A stretch of DNA of 64,000 nt from Phaeodactylibacter luteus (GCF_007993045.1 NZ_VOOR01000030.1:1-64000), one strand, 5' to 3'. Numbered from the stretch's first letter, positions 41,869 to 50,908 are shown. Made by a program: numbers and translations. The notes: generated by a model from the letters alone, not told the origin.

Positions 41869-42426
41869 CTACTTTGGCCGATTGGGCCTATTGATGAGCA
41901 AGGCTATGCCCAGAAGGCTCAAAGCCAATATCCCAGCGGTCAGGGCTGGGTGCCCCCACGCCTGCTGCCAAAGCACAGCAAGCGTGTCTGAAAAAAAATA
42001 GCCCACATTGCCCACAACGATGACCCATAGGGAAGTACTGATGAAACTGAGTAGGGCAAAGCGCTGTAAAGGGATGCGCACTATGCCAAACAAGGTAGGC
42101 AAAACGACCCTAAACCCATACATGAACCGGTAGCCCAGAAGGAGAAGCGTGCCCCGTTCTTCTACCATACCGGCCATTTGTGCAAAACGTGGCGCCAGCT
42201 TGGGGCGGCGCTCAAGGGCGGCCCTGCCGCCCTTCCTTCCGCTGAGGTAGAGCGACCAATCAACGGCTTGGGCGCCCAAGAAAACAGCTGCAAGGACGTA
42301 GTAAAAGTTGAGGTGGCCGCTACGTGTGGCTTGTACTGCAGTGACAAAAGCGACTTCGCCTTCTACCACAGCCCCCAGAAAAGCGCCTAAATATCCGATG
42401 GATTCCATTCCTTCAGGCATAACCAA
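41869..42426 (-). CDS. DedA-family membrane protein
   Basis: The 185 residues have four to five hydrophobic segments and the family features GAFLGAVVEGEVAF, AVDWSLYLSGRKGG and GYRFMYGFRVVLPTLFGIVRIP, in which the conserved Gly-Arg-Phe and Arg are kept. DedA proteins are now linked to lipid-carrier scrambling in the inner membrane. The start is uncertain among Met1, Met3 and Met7 (MESIGYLGAF aligns best with the family). A possible -7 element, CACCTTTG, lies just upstream on the minus strand. Confidence 0.85.
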   Translation of the reverse strand: MVMPEGMESIGYLGAFLGAVVEGEVAFVTAVQATRSGHLNFYYVLAAVFLGAQAVDWSLYLSGRKGGRAALERRPKLAPRFAQMAGMVEERGTLLLLGYRFMYGFRVVLPTLFGIVRIPLQRFALLSFISTSLWVIVVGNVGYFFSDTLAVLWQQAWGHPALTAGILALSLLGIALLINRPNRPK

Positions 42427-42519
42427 TTGATTTGTAGTGCAAAGGTGGCCATATTTACAGCCCTTTGCCAGTTTTGGGCGTTAAGTTTTAGTTATGCGGG
42501 GGAAGGTCGTCGTTGAAGC

Positions 42520-42729
42520 CTAGAGAGGGGTGATATCAAAACCCGCATCTTCTACAGCCTCTACGATAGCTTCCGGCCGGAGCTGCGCCCCTTTTACGGT
42601 CAGGGTCTTGTCCGGGCTGCTGGTGTCGACTTCCCATTGCTCTACCTCCTCCACATCGTTGAGGAAGCCCGTCACGGCACGGACACAGTTGCCGCAGTTG
42701 ATGTTGGTCTTGAAAGTCAGTTGATCCAT
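42520..42729 (-). CDS. Heavy-metal-associated (HMA) domain protein
   Basis: The 69 residues form a single ferredoxin-like HMA domain. The metal site is INCGNCVRAV with Cys12 and Cys15, followed by LNDVEEVEQWEVDTS and VEAVEDAGFDI. Such small proteins carry Cu+ or similar soft metals in the cytoplasm. The usual MxCxxC form is replaced by NCGNC, typical of Bacteroidota versions. No copper-exporting ATPase gene is nearby, so the partner is unknown. Confidence 0.9.
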   Translation of the reverse strand: MDQLTFKTNINCGNCVRAVTGFLNDVEEVEQWEVDTSSPDKTLTVKGAQLRPEAIVEAVEDAGFDITPL

Positions 42730-42871
42730 AAATCCGGTTGTTTGTGTAAGTGCTTCAATACATGGAGAACACCCGCTCTGCAGGCTTGGTTTTGCTTTTT
42801 GCCAGCGTAAGTTTTGCTTTTATGCCCGAAAGTTTTGACCTTCAGGCTGCTTATTACCAAACTGTTTTCTA

Positions 42872-43714
42872 ATGGATGCCCCTTCCCCCGAAGCCCGCTA
42901 CTATTTTGACGAAGCCATCCGTTATGAGGAGGCCGGGGATTTTTATCATGCGGTCAAATTGTACAAACGCACTATACGGGAAGCACCGGGCTGGGCGGCG
43001 CCCTGCCTTCGGCTCGGGCATTTCTATAAGTACCGGCAGGAGTGGAAGCCGAGCCTCTACTACAGCAAAAAAGGGATTGCAGCAGATGCTGGCAACCAAC
43101 AAGCCTGGTGGGATGTGGGCATAGCTGCCACAGCCCTTGGCAAAGGCAAACTGGCCCGCCGCGTGTGGGATAAGTTTGGCGGAAGCGCCCGGTTGCAAGG
43201 GCTTGTTTCTGCAAGGATCAAGCAAGGCCGCAGCTGGGAGATTGTCGGGGTACAGCGCAGGGGGCCTGCTTCCGGGGTGGTACGGAGCGTGCCCCATCCT
43301 AAGAGCCAACGACGCTATGGCGACCTCATCTTGCTGGACAATATTGTGCAGGGGCATCATATTTCAGGAGCGTACCGCCTGCCGGTATACGAAGAGCTGG
43401 GCTTGCTCAAACGCTCACATTTTGTGGCTTTTTCCTGTCAATTATTGCTGGCTTCCACAGAAGATGTTAATTTACTGCACCAACTGTGCGCAGATAAGCT
43501 GCTGGGCTTTGAAGTGTGGGGCAATGCTTCCCGTACGCTGAGCTGGGCCTCTCCGGAGGGACAGGCTACTTTTTATCATCAGCCGCTAACCGAGCAACCG
43601 CCTGCTTTGCTGGTTGCTATAGCGGCACGCAGGGAGTCACAAGCCCAACGTGTACTACAGGATTGGTCTGTGATCACACTTAAGTCCTTTGACGGTTTTC
43701 AAGCGCACCACTAA
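42872..43714 (+). CDS. TPR-containing protein of unknown function
   Basis: The 280 residues have tetratricopeptide repeats in the first 115 (YFDEAIRYEEAGDFYHAVKLYKRTIREAPGWA, CLRLGHFYKYRQEWKPSLYYSKKGIAADAGN, AWWDVGIAATALGKGKLARRVWDKFG). The remaining part resembles nothing I know and contains RRYGDLILLDNIVQGHH and RLPVYEELGLLKRSHF. There is no signal peptide, so it is cytoplasmic and probably a scaffold. It stands alone between divergent and unrelated genes. Confidence 0.75.
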   Translation: MDAPSPEARYYFDEAIRYEEAGDFYHAVKLYKRTIREAPGWAAPCLRLGHFYKYRQEWKPSLYYSKKGIAADAGNQQAWWDVGIAATALGKGKLARRVWDKFGGSARLQGLVSARIKQGRSWEIVGVQRRGPASGVVRSVPHPKSQRRYGDLILLDNIVQGHHISGAYRLPVYEELGLLKRSHFVAFSCQLLLASTEDVNLLHQLCADKLLGFEVWGNASRTLSWASPEGQATFYHQPLTEQPPALLVAIAARRESQAQRVLQDWSVITLKSFDGFQAHH

Positions 43715-43912
43715 GAATACACTTGGATCTCGTTATTATTGTAAATCAATGTTTTATAAACCTGGCTTCCTCACTAGATTTCCATTTAGCCCGCTAAGCT
43801 CAAATTTAGTGACTCCGCCAGGGCCCTGCCGGCCACCCCGGCACTACAGGTGGGTATAAATCCTTCATTTTCGGATAAAAGCTACTCCCAACAAGCGCTA
43901 AAAATTAACCTT

Positions 43913-43932
43913 GCCGGGCCTTCTTGCCCGGC
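43913..43932 (+). promoter_or_regulatory. Hairpin just before a start codon
   Basis: gccgggc / gcccggc form a perfect 7-bp stem with a 6-nt loop. It ends 15 nt before the ATG at 43948. It could mask the translation start or be the terminator of an upstream transcript. Neither can be decided from sequence. Confidence 0.4.
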
Positions 43933-43947
43933 TTATTGGAAAACCTT

Positions 43948-44607
43948 ATGATTAAAATGCTTTCTGTGCTTTTCGGCACCCTTATGATGACGCTTCTGGC
44001 GTTCTCCTGCTCTCCTTCATCGAGCCAGGCACAACAACAGGGGGCGCCCCCTGCTGCAGCCAAGCCTTCCCCTGCTGACCCCGATTTTCAGATGGTGGCA
44101 GGTGAAAGGGCTGGAGCAGTATTCCCGCGCAGTACGCTGGCCAGCTTGAGGGAAACCTATGGTGCGGAGAACGTGATCGAGCAAACGGTGTACGTAGGCG
44201 AGGGCGAGGAGCGGGAAGGGCTGGCCTTATTCCCCGGGACCCCCAATGAACTGGAGATCGGGCTGCTCAATGGCCACCCGGAGTTCGTAAGGGCTTCGAA
44301 AACAGAAGGGCAGTGGTCGGCTGCAGGTATTAAGCCGGGCATGCCCCTTGCTGCGCTTGAGGCGCTCAATGGAGGCCCCTTCATGCTGTTTGGTTTTGAG
44401 TGGGACTACGGCGGCACTGTGATCAGCTGGGAAGGGGGCAATATACCAGCTGGTGTAATGGCCCGATTGGAGCACAGCAGTACGGGCGCCCTGCCTTCCG
44501 AGCTGTCTGGCAACAAGGAAATCCTTTCTCACCACCCCATGCTCAAAGAAATAGCGCCCACGGTACAGTCTGTGACGGTCCTTTTCAACCTGAGCCCGCT
44601 GCAATAG
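43948..44607 (+). CDS. Lipoprotein of unknown function
   Basis: The 219 residues have a lipoprotein signal (MMTLLAFSCSPSS). An Ala/Gln/Pro linker follows, then a compact domain (about 55-219) with FQMVAGERAGAVF, LRETYGAENVIEQTVYVGEGEEREGLALFP and IKPGMPLAALEALNGGPFMLFGFEWDYGG. The last stretch occurs in secreted Bacteroidota proteins of unknown role. It is probably located on the periplasmic face of the inner or outer membrane. A hairpin lies just upstream of the start. Confidence 0.7.
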   Translation: MIKMLSVLFGTLMMTLLAFSCSPSSSQAQQQGAPPAAAKPSPADPDFQMVAGERAGAVFPRSTLASLRETYGAENVIEQTVYVGEGEEREGLALFPGTPNELEIGLLNGHPEFVRASKTEGQWSAAGIKPGMPLAALEALNGGPFMLFGFEWDYGGTVISWEGGNIPAGVMARLEHSSTGALPSELSGNKEILSHHPMLKEIAPTVQSVTVLFNLSPLQ

Positions 44608-44664
44608 GGGCGGGGCTGCAGTTGCAATTTCTCACCACAATTGATAAAACCCTAATTTTCCATT

Positions 44665-45441
44665 ATGATGACAGACCAACAACAACGACGCTTACAGGAG
44701 GTCATAGACCAAGGCTATTCTTTTGAAATCGGGCACCACATAGGCCGGGGCTTTGACTTTTTCAAGCGCAACATGGGCAGTTTTATCGGTTACATCGTAG
44801 TAGCCGGCCTGATTACTATAGTAGCCAGCCTGATCCCTTTTTTAGGGCAGCTGCTTGTCAGCCTGATCTTAACCCCTGCACTATTGTTAGGCGGCTATCT
44901 GGCAGCCCACCGCTCAGCGGAGGGCGAGCGCCTGGCTTTCGGCGATTTTTTCAAGGGCTTTGATTTTATCAGCCCGCTTATTCTGGCCACCTTGGCCAGC
45001 AACCTAATTATGGTGGCCAGCTTGATCCCATTCTTTCTTGTTGTCGGATCGGGAATTTTTGAATTTTACAGCATGGCTAGTGACCCGATTGGCATGGAGG
45101 CGGAGCTGCCGGACTTCCCTTGGTGGTCTTTTATCTTGGCACTGCCAGCCGTCTATTTCAGCGTGGCTTATAGTTGGGCTACCATGTTTATTGGCTTTTA
45201 TGGGATGAGCTTTTGGGACGCCTTGGAGATGAGCCGGAAAATCATCACCAAGCGGTGGTTCCTTTACTTTGTATTTACGGTCATCCTAGGCTTTATGGTA
45301 GCCTTTAGCTTTTTGCTGTTGCTGGTAGGCGCCCTATTCGCCCTGCCCGTTCTGATTTGTGCACAGTACAGTGTGTTTGCAGAAGTGACGCAGCTCAATG
45401 CTAGCCAGGAGCAAGACATAACCGATCACTTGGTGGGCTAG
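44665..45441 (+). CDS. Multi-pass membrane protein of unknown function
   Basis: The 258 residues have a cytoplasmic amphipathic N-terminus (QGYSFEIGHHIGRGFDFFKRNMG) and five to six membrane segments in pairs. GQLLVSLILTPALLLGGYLAAH and SFWDALEMSRKIITKRWFLYF resemble uncharacterised Bacteroidota inner-membrane proteins. I assign no function. It follows the lipoprotein gene after 57 nt and could be cotranscribed with it. Downstream, ggggcgc...gggcccct with a T-rich tail at about 45470-45508 may terminate transcription. Confidence 0.7.
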   Translation: MMTDQQQRRLQEVIDQGYSFEIGHHIGRGFDFFKRNMGSFIGYIVVAGLITIVASLIPFLGQLLVSLILTPALLLGGYLAAHRSAEGERLAFGDFFKGFDFISPLILATLASNLIMVASLIPFFLVVGSGIFEFYSMASDPIGMEAELPDFPWWSFILALPAVYFSVAYSWATMFIGFYGMSFWDALEMSRKIITKRWFLYFVFTVILGFMVAFSFLLLLVGALFALPVLICAQYSVFAEVTQLNASQEQDITDHLVG

Positions 45442-45518
45442 GTTTTCCCAAAAAGGGATAAAGAGAAATATGGGGGCGCTGGCAAAGCTGGGGCCCCTAT
45501 TGTTTTTCAAGGCTTGAT

Positions 45519-45744
45519 AGGTGTAAAACAAAATGCCGCAGGCTTTCAAGCTTTTCGGGCTATAGCCCCAGGCATTGGCCTAGCGCTGCGCAGGGGTGGC
45601 CGAAGGCCAGACCCGACGCCTGTAGGGCGAGGGGCCGAGCGGACAGCGAGCCCCGTAGCATAGCGGCACCTGCCCTTCTGGCAGGGGCAGGCCCCTCTTC
45701 AGAGTAGGGGGCAGGCCTAAAGACGGCAATCTGATTTTCAACCC
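45519..45744 (-). repeat. Family-A hairpin repeat, copy A6, entering the VWA gene
   Basis: The left end reads AGGTGTAAAACAAAATGCCG and the right end, on the other strand, GGGTTGAAAATCAGATTGCC. Core and three hairpins are present, including the longer third-hairpin variant ccgacgcctgtagggcg. The right end overlaps the last two codons of the VWA gene (GGT TGA), so the element supplies the Gly codon and the stop. No matching 8-bp flanks are visible. Confidence 0.8.
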
Positions 45745-46916
45745 GCAAGGTGGATGCCCTTCTGTGCTGCCCATTCTGGTATCGGCTGCCCGCTCAGTGC
45801 TGCGGCCATGAGAGGAGGGAACTGCTCTGGCGTGCAGGCGAAACTGGGGATGCCCAAGGCAGCGAACTTTTCAGCCATGCCTTTGCTGAACGCGGGAGCG
45901 CCCTGATCATTGAGGGCAAGAAGCGCCACAAGGGTGGCGCCGTCCGATTTGAGCTGTGCTGCCCTGCGCAGGAGGTCTGCTTCCCGCCCGCCTTCGTACA
46001 AGTCTGAGATCAGTACGATGACGGTGTCCCGGGGCTGCCGTATGAGCTGTTGGGCATAGGCTATGGCCCGTGCGATATCGGTGCCGCCGCCCAACTGTGT
46101 GGCAAAGAGCAGGTCTACGGGGTCTTGGAGGTAGCTGCTCAGGTCTGCCACGCTAGTGTCGAAAGCGACGAAGTGAGTACGTATACTGCCGATGCTGGCC
46201 ATGATGCAGCTTAGGATGCCGGCGTACACCACAGAGCTGGCCATAGACCCGCTTTGGTCAGAAAGGATGATGACCTCTTTGAGCTGATGGCGTTTGCGGC
46301 CGTAGCCCTGCAGCTGTTCCGGTATGATGGTTTTGTACTCGGGCTGGTAGTGCTTCAGGTTCGACAGGATGGTCCGGTTCCAATTGATTTCCTGCAGGCG
46401 TGGGCGCGGGTTGCGCGTAGCGCGGTTGAGGCTGCCCCTGATAGCCTGCTTGAGCGGGAACTCCAAGCGCTTTTCGAGCTGCTCGGCCACTTTCCTGACC
46501 ACCATTCGCGCTGTGGATTTTGTTTTATCAGGGATGGCTTTGCTAAGGCTGAGCAGTGTGATGGCCAGCTCCACATCGGGCTCGAGGGTTTCGAGGAGCT
46601 CCGGCTCCATGAGCATACGCTCAAGGCCAAGACGGTGGAGGGCGTCCCGCTGCATGAGCTGTACCACAGGGGTAGGGAAATAAGTACGGATATCGCCAAG
46701 CCAGCGGTTGATATTGGGAGACGAGCTGCCAAGCCCACCGCTGCGGTCGCTATCGTAAAGCGCTTCCAAGACTTTGTCCATGCCACGGGCATCCCCTTTG
46801 AGCGGCACCCCGTTTTCGGGGTCTGCCTGCTTGCCGAGTATAAGGCGCCACCTTTCTATCCGTTCCTTATCCATGCGCTGAGGTTGAGAGGCCCCAATCA
46901 TCAGCTGATGAGGCAT
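45738..46916 (-). CDS. VWA-domain protein
   Basis: The 392 residues have a helical N-terminal half (about 1-205) and a von Willebrand A domain (about 212-380). The metal-ion-dependent adhesion site is ILSDQSGSM (DxSGS), with Thr in GGGTDIARAI and Asp in VLISDLYEGG. Cytoplasmic VWA proteins of this kind usually work with a MoxR-type AAA+ ATPase in complex assembly, but none is next to it. The final codon and stop lie inside repeat A6, so the original C-terminus may have been slightly different. Confidence 0.87.
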   Translation of the reverse strand: MPHQLMIGASQPQRMDKERIERWRLILGKQADPENGVPLKGDARGMDKVLEALYDSDRSGGLGSSSPNINRWLGDIRTYFPTPVVQLMQRDALHRLGLERMLMEPELLETLEPDVELAITLLSLSKAIPDKTKSTARMVVRKVAEQLEKRLEFPLKQAIRGSLNRATRNPRPRLQEINWNRTILSNLKHYQPEYKTIIPEQLQGYGRKRHQLKEVIILSDQSGSMASSVVYAGILSCIMASIGSIRTHFVAFDTSVADLSSYLQDPVDLLFATQLGGGTDIARAIAYAQQLIRQPRDTVIVLISDLYEGGREADLLRRAAQLKSDGATLVALLALNDQGAPAFSKGMAEKFAALGIPSFACTPEQFPPLMAAALSGQPIPEWAAQKGIHLAG

Positions 46917-46934
46917 TGTGTATCCGCAGAGTGT

Positions 46935-46942
46935 TAATTTTG
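46935..46942 (+). promoter_or_regulatory. -7 element facing the BASS transporter gene
   Basis: TAATTTTG matches TAnnTTTG. A TTG lies 16 nt upstream, shorter than the usual 19-20. It lies in the divergent gap between the VWA and transporter genes. Confidence 0.35.
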
Positions 46943-47051
46943 GGGTATATCACCGAAAAACGGTAGCCCGGCTTGGGGGCTAACAAAGCCTTGTGCATTT
47001 TTGGCCTGCCAGGTGATATGCCGGGTTAAACATAACGATAGCCACCTATAT

Positions 47052-47939
47052 ATGCAAACTGTTGACCTGCTCATCCCAATTGTACTGGCACTGACCATGT
47101 TTGGCGTAGGCACTTCCTTGGATGTGGCCGACTTCAAGGCCATTTTTGCGCAGCCCCGCACGATAGCGCTCGGGCTAGTGCTGCAGATGGCTTTCCTCCC
47201 TGCTGTTGCTTTGGGGGCAGCGCTGTCCTTGCCCATTAGCCCAGCTTGGAAAATGGGGCTTTTTATCCTTGCCCTCTGCCCAGGCGGGGCTACTTCCAAC
47301 TTTATTTCTTACCTGTTGGACCTGAAAACAGCCCTTTCGATAGCACTGACCTCCATCAACAGCCTGCTCATCCTTATCACCATCCCTCTCGGGGTGGAGC
47401 TTGGCAGCCGTTTGTTCCTGGAGGGGGGCACTGCCGTTAGCTTGTCCGTTGGGGATACCCTGGCCAATGTTTTGATGATGGTCTTGCTGCCGGTAGGGGC
47501 TGGCCTTTCCGTCAACCATTTTTTCAAGCGCATGACCACTCAGCTCAGGCAGCCCATCAAGGTGATCAGTACACTCCTGCTGGCAGCGGTGTTTGGCATT
47601 AAGTTTTTTGGAGGGCAGCAGAGCGGTGGCAGCGGGATACAGTGGGCAGACATTCAGGTCTTGGGGCCCGTCATGCTGGCTTTCCATGGGCTCACTATGG
47701 GCGGGAGCTATTGGCTGGCCGGCCGCCTGCGGACAGCGCCCCTCAATGGCGTCACTATTGCGATTGAAGTAGGGCTGCAGAATACCACCCTGGCACTGTT
47801 GGTCACTACTGTGATGCTGGGCAGCAATGAAATGGGAGAGCCGACACTGGTATATGCCATTTTCTCATTTTTCACCACCCTGCTTTTCGGCTACCTGGCT
47901 AAACGTTCGGCCGTGCGATCTTCCCAAAAACCACGGTAG
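47052..47939 (+). CDS. Bile acid:sodium symporter family (BASS) transporter
   Basis: The 295 residues start at MQTVDLLIPIVLALTMFGVG and have nine to ten membrane segments. The family's crossover motifs are visible in LCPGGATSNFISYLLDL and IEVGLQNTTLALLV. BASS members use Na+ to import organic anions such as pyruvate, pantothenate precursors or sterol acids. The substrate cannot be assigned here. The frame opens at 47001, but the extra 17 residues are not hydrophobic, so the Met at 47052 is chosen. Confidence 0.9.
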   Translation: MQTVDLLIPIVLALTMFGVGTSLDVADFKAIFAQPRTIALGLVLQMAFLPAVALGAALSLPISPAWKMGLFILALCPGGATSNFISYLLDLKTALSIALTSINSLLILITIPLGVELGSRLFLEGGTAVSLSVGDTLANVLMMVLLPVGAGLSVNHFFKRMTTQLRQPIKVISTLLLAAVFGIKFFGGQQSGGSGIQWADIQVLGPVMLAFHGLTMGGSYWLAGRLRTAPLNGVTIAIEVGLQNTTLALLVTTVMLGSNEMGEPTLVYAIFSFFTTLLFGYLAKRSAVRSSQKPR

Positions 47940-48300
47940 TTCCCAAAATGGGAATAAAGATGTATAAAAATATTCATAATAATCAGGTAATCAGTTTTTT
48001 ATGTTTTTGGCACAGGTTGTGCAATGGGATAGATGTTGGCAAACGTGCCACACGCCAAAGCTGTAAGATGACAACAAGCCCGCAAAACGCGGCTCACGAG
48101 ATATATTGGTTTTTACAGCCTATTCAAGAAACAGGATAATGGGTTTTTAGGTGTTAGTCGGGAGAGTCCGGTCAATGGAATGATTCTTTACTGTTCAACT
48201 ACACAAAGCTTAGCCACTTAGGTGAAGCCTTAATGAGAACGTTAACTTCCTTAAGGAAGACATCAGTAAGAAGATTTTCTTGGCATAGGCTCTCCCTTTT
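47940..48300. other. 361-bp AT-richer gene-free stretch
   Basis: No gene is supported. It starts with a small hairpin, ttccca-aaa-tgggaa (47940-47954), right after the transporter stop, possibly a weak terminator. A perfect 14-bp palindrome, cttccttaaggaag, lies at 48246-48259, about 42 nt beyond the Hpt stop codon on the minus strand. Nothing else is recognised. Confidence 0.4.
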
Positions 48301-48675
48301 TTATTGCAGAATGCCAGATTGCTGTATAGCGCCTATGGTCTCTTTTGTCCGCTCCTCTAAGGCTCTGGCCAGCGCTCGGATTTTACCGACCGCCCGCTCC
48401 TCTGGCTTTTTCGCTTCTTCCTCTGTTTGCAGTGCCAATTGGAGTGCTGCTTCTGCTTTCAGTAGCTTCAGGCTTGACTTGAGCTTGTGTGCGGCTTGGT
48501 ACATTGCGGCGTAATCTTCCTGTTCAATAGCTGCATTCAGGTAGCGCAAGGTCTGCGGCGTTTCTTGCAAGAACAAAGCCAAGATCTCTCTGATCATATC
48601 GGTGTCGCCGCCTACTAGTTCAGCCAAATCTTCGAGGTTGAACAACACATTTTTCTTGTGTTCAAAATCAGACAT
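48301..48675 (-). CDS. Histidine phosphotransfer (Hpt) protein
   Basis: The 124 residues start at MSDFEHKKNVLFNLEDLAEL. The Hpt motif is AAHKLKSSLKLL with His63 as phosphorylation site, within a four-helix bundle (FLQETPQTLRYLNAAIEQEDY before, ALQTEEEAKKPEE after). It would relay phosphate between a hybrid kinase and a response regulator. The upstream gene on the same strand is an NtrC-type regulator. The two are separated by repeat A7, so a former shorter spacing is likely. The longer frame to 48891 overlaps the repeat border and is not used. Confidence 0.87.
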   Translation of the reverse strand: MSDFEHKKNVLFNLEDLAELVGGDTDMIREILALFLQETPQTLRYLNAAIEQEDYAAMYQAAHKLKSSLKLLKAEAALQLALQTEEEAKKPEERAVGKIRALARALEERTKETIGAIQQSGILQ

Positions 48676-48883
48676 TTTAGGTTTATTTGCGCCCTTTTTA
48701 GGGGGCCAGGTTATATTGCCGTTGCAGTTTGCGGGCAGAGGTTTCAGCCGCTTTGCCGCTGGCATAGCTAAGTTATTAGTCAATAGGGCTGTTTCCGTAC
48801 TGTCCCGAAAACCACCGCATACTTCAAGCTGAAATCCGCTACGGAGTACACGGAGTTTCACCCGAGAACCACAGTATTCTCCA

Positions 48884-49105
48884 AGGCACAAACCTCATTG
48901 TCGTTTTTCCACTGCCCCCTCCGTAAGGATAGGGGCCTGCCCCTGCCAGCGGGCAGGTGCCGCTATGCTCCGGGGCTCGCTATCCGCTCGGCCCCTCGCC
49001 CTACAGGCGTCGGGTCTGGCCTTCGGCCACCCCTGCGCAGCGCTAGGCCAATGCCAGGCTAACGCCCGGAAAGCATAACCACCTGCGACATTTTGGTTCA
49101 CGCCC
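48884..49105 (+). repeat. Family-A hairpin repeat, copy A7 (8-bp duplication)
   Basis: This is a complete 222-bp element. The left end is AGGCACAAACCTCATTGTCG and the right end, on the other strand, GGGCGTGAACCAAAATGTCG. Three hairpins are present: cccctccgtaaggatagggg, then gcccctgcc/ggcaggtgc, then the long third form with cgccctacaggcg and ggccttcggcc. ATTCTCCA occurs immediately on both sides (48876-48883 and 49106-49113), a perfect 8-bp direct repeat. It lies between the NtrC-type gene and the Hpt gene. Confidence 0.9.
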
Positions 49106-49140
49106 ATTCTCCAAGCTTAAGCAGATTGTGCCCGACAGCT

Positions 49141-50496
49141 TTAAATCTGCTCCTTCTCTTCCTTCAACATCCGGTAGATGGTCGATTTCCCAATGTCGAG
49201 CTTGTCAGCCACCAATAAAACATCCTGATCGTACTTGTTCAGGAAATGCTGTATGATGCGCTTTTTGTATTCCTCTAGGGTAAGCTCTTTGGTCAGGAAG
49301 GCCTCCTCTTTTCTGATGCTCCGGAACTGAATATCCTCAGCGTTGATTTCATCCTCGCTCGCCATGACTGCAGCGAGCTCCATGATGGCCTTCAGCTCCC
49401 TGACGTTGCCTGGGAAATTGTAGCCCAATAATTTATTTTTAGCCTCTTTGGCCAGCTTCAGCGGGGGCAGGTGGTTTTGCTCCAGGAAGCTTTTCAAAAA
49501 GAAATGAGCCAAGAGTATGATATCGTGCCCGCGCTCCCTCAGAGGGGGCAGCTCTATGGTCAGCCCTAAAAGGCGGTAGTACAAGTCTTCCCTGAACCTC
49601 CCCTCTTTGACCTCCTGCGCGAGGTCACGGTGAGTTGCAATGATGATGCGCGCATCAAAAGGGATAGGCTCCTCCCCGCCTACTCGCGTGACCTCGCGCT
49701 CCTGAATAGCCCTGAGCAGTTTGGCCTGTAAGTTGAGGTCTACTTCCGCTATTTCGTCCAGGAAAAGCGTGCCGCCGTCCGAAAGCTCAAACTGCCCTTT
49801 CTTCCGGGCTATGGCTCCGGTGAAGGCGCCTTTCTCGTACCCAAAAAGCTCGCTTTCGAGGAGGTCTTTGGGGATCGCCCCCATATTCACCGCTACGAAA
49901 GGGGCATTCCTGCGTGGCGAATTGTAATGAATGCTTTTGGCGATCACTTCTTTGCCCGTGCCCGTTTCTCCATAAACAGAGACGGTGATGTTGGTCCGTA
50001 CTGCTTTTTCCAGCAACCGGAAAACCCTTTGCATAGCTGGGCTGCCCCCGATCACGGAGCGGGTGAAATCGTACTTTGCCACCACCTCCTGCCGGAGCTG
50101 GTCCACTTCCTCTTCGAGGTCCAGCTTATTTTTGATATTCTGTATATGGCTTTCCAGCCGGGCGCGGAAATCTTTTTCCTTGGTAATGTAATCATAGGCC
50201 CCTTTGCGTGCCACCAAGTCTACAGCGATGTCAATATCCCGTTGGCCGGAAAGGATGACCACGTTGATGTGCTCGTCAAAAGCCTTGATGCGCATGAGCA
50301 CCTCCTCCCCGGTCATATCTGGCAGGGAGTAATCCAAGGAAACGAAGTGGGGGCGGAGGTTGAGGTTATCGAGGCATTCCTGCCCTGTCGCAAAAGTATG
50401 GACTTCGTGGTCGGGGTTGAGCTCTAGGAAGTACCGGACCATCCGCTGATAGGTCGGGTCGTCTTCCACGATAAAAATTCTGAATGCAGTATTCAT
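49141..50496 (-). CDS. NtrC-family sigma-54-dependent response regulator
   Basis: The 451 residues contain a receiver domain (about 5-120; IVEDDPTY, phosphoacceptor D55 in VSLDYSLPD) and an AAA+ domain. Walker A is GETGTGKE, the sigma-54 contact loop GAFTGA is intact in YEKGAFTGAIARKK, and Walker B is GGTLFLDEIAEVD. A Fis-type HTH lies at the end (DVLLVADKLDIGKSTIYRMLKE). When phosphorylated it should activate sigma-54 promoters. Neither a sigma-54 gene nor a kinase lies beside it. The Hpt protein downstream is the likely phosphate donor, which implies an unlinked hybrid kinase. Confidence 0.95.
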   Translation of the reverse strand: MNTAFRIFIVEDDPTYQRMVRYFLELNPDHEVHTFATGQECLDNLNLRPHFVSLDYSLPDMTGEEVLMRIKAFDEHINVVILSGQRDIDIAVDLVARKGAYDYITKEKDFRARLESHIQNIKNKLDLEEEVDQLRQEVVAKYDFTRSVIGGSPAMQRVFRLLEKAVRTNITVSVYGETGTGKEVIAKSIHYNSPRRNAPFVAVNMGAIPKDLLESELFGYEKGAFTGAIARKKGQFELSDGGTLFLDEIAEVDLNLQAKLLRAIQEREVTRVGGEEPIPFDARIIIATHRDLAQEVKEGRFREDLYYRLLGLTIELPPLRERGHDIILLAHFFLKSFLEQNHLPPLKLAKEAKNKLLGYNFPGNVRELKAIMELAAVMASEDEINAEDIQFRSIRKEEAFLTKELTLEEYKKRIIQHFLNKYDQDVLLVADKLDIGKSTIYRMLKEEKEQI

Positions 50497-50908
50497 GGGT
50501 TGTGCACGACATTGTCCGCACTGTAGTAGATGTTAGACAAAGGTTATCCACGTACAGTTGGTGAGATGTAGTCAGGGGCAGCCCCCCGGGGTTTAGTTGA
50601 GATAGTACATCAGGTGCAATAAATACCTAGCCCTGATCAGCTTCAAATATACAGCTTCCCACCTTGAAATCATAGCGATAGCGCGTTTGGCCGCATGCAA
50701 GGCCAGCCCTTGGCCGAGTTTGGCACAGTTGTTGGAGTATACCTTTTGAAAATGTCCCTGCCGCTCTATAGCGGCAATACAGCCGGGGTGCCCCCCACAA
50801 GTCCCCGGGCCGGAATCATAAACCATCACTCCCAACCGATGAGGTGCAAAGGTGCAGGTACGCCCTGCCTTTGCCCCTACACCGTATTGCAAAAAAAATT
50901 AATTAACC
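50497..50908. other. 412-bp divergent intergenic region
   Basis: The NtrC-type gene (minus) and the giant surface-protein gene (plus) diverge from here. No gene is supported. A small hairpin, gccgct-ctat-agcggc, lies near 50761-50776. The giant gene is preceded by an A/T-rich leader (aaaaaaaattaattaacc) without a Shine-Dalgarno sequence, which is common in this phylum. No exact TAnnTTTG element is visible for either gene. A GG-N10-GC sigma-54 site was not found by eye. Confidence 0.4.

Noticed and set aside
45511-45752. Target duplication around copy A6
   Set aside because: Flanks ggcttgat and gcaaggtg share only a few bases and do not qualify.
48246-48259. Palindrome cttccttaaggaag as an operator
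   Set aside because: It lies downstream of the Hpt stop codon, with no promoter or gene start nearby to suggest regulation.
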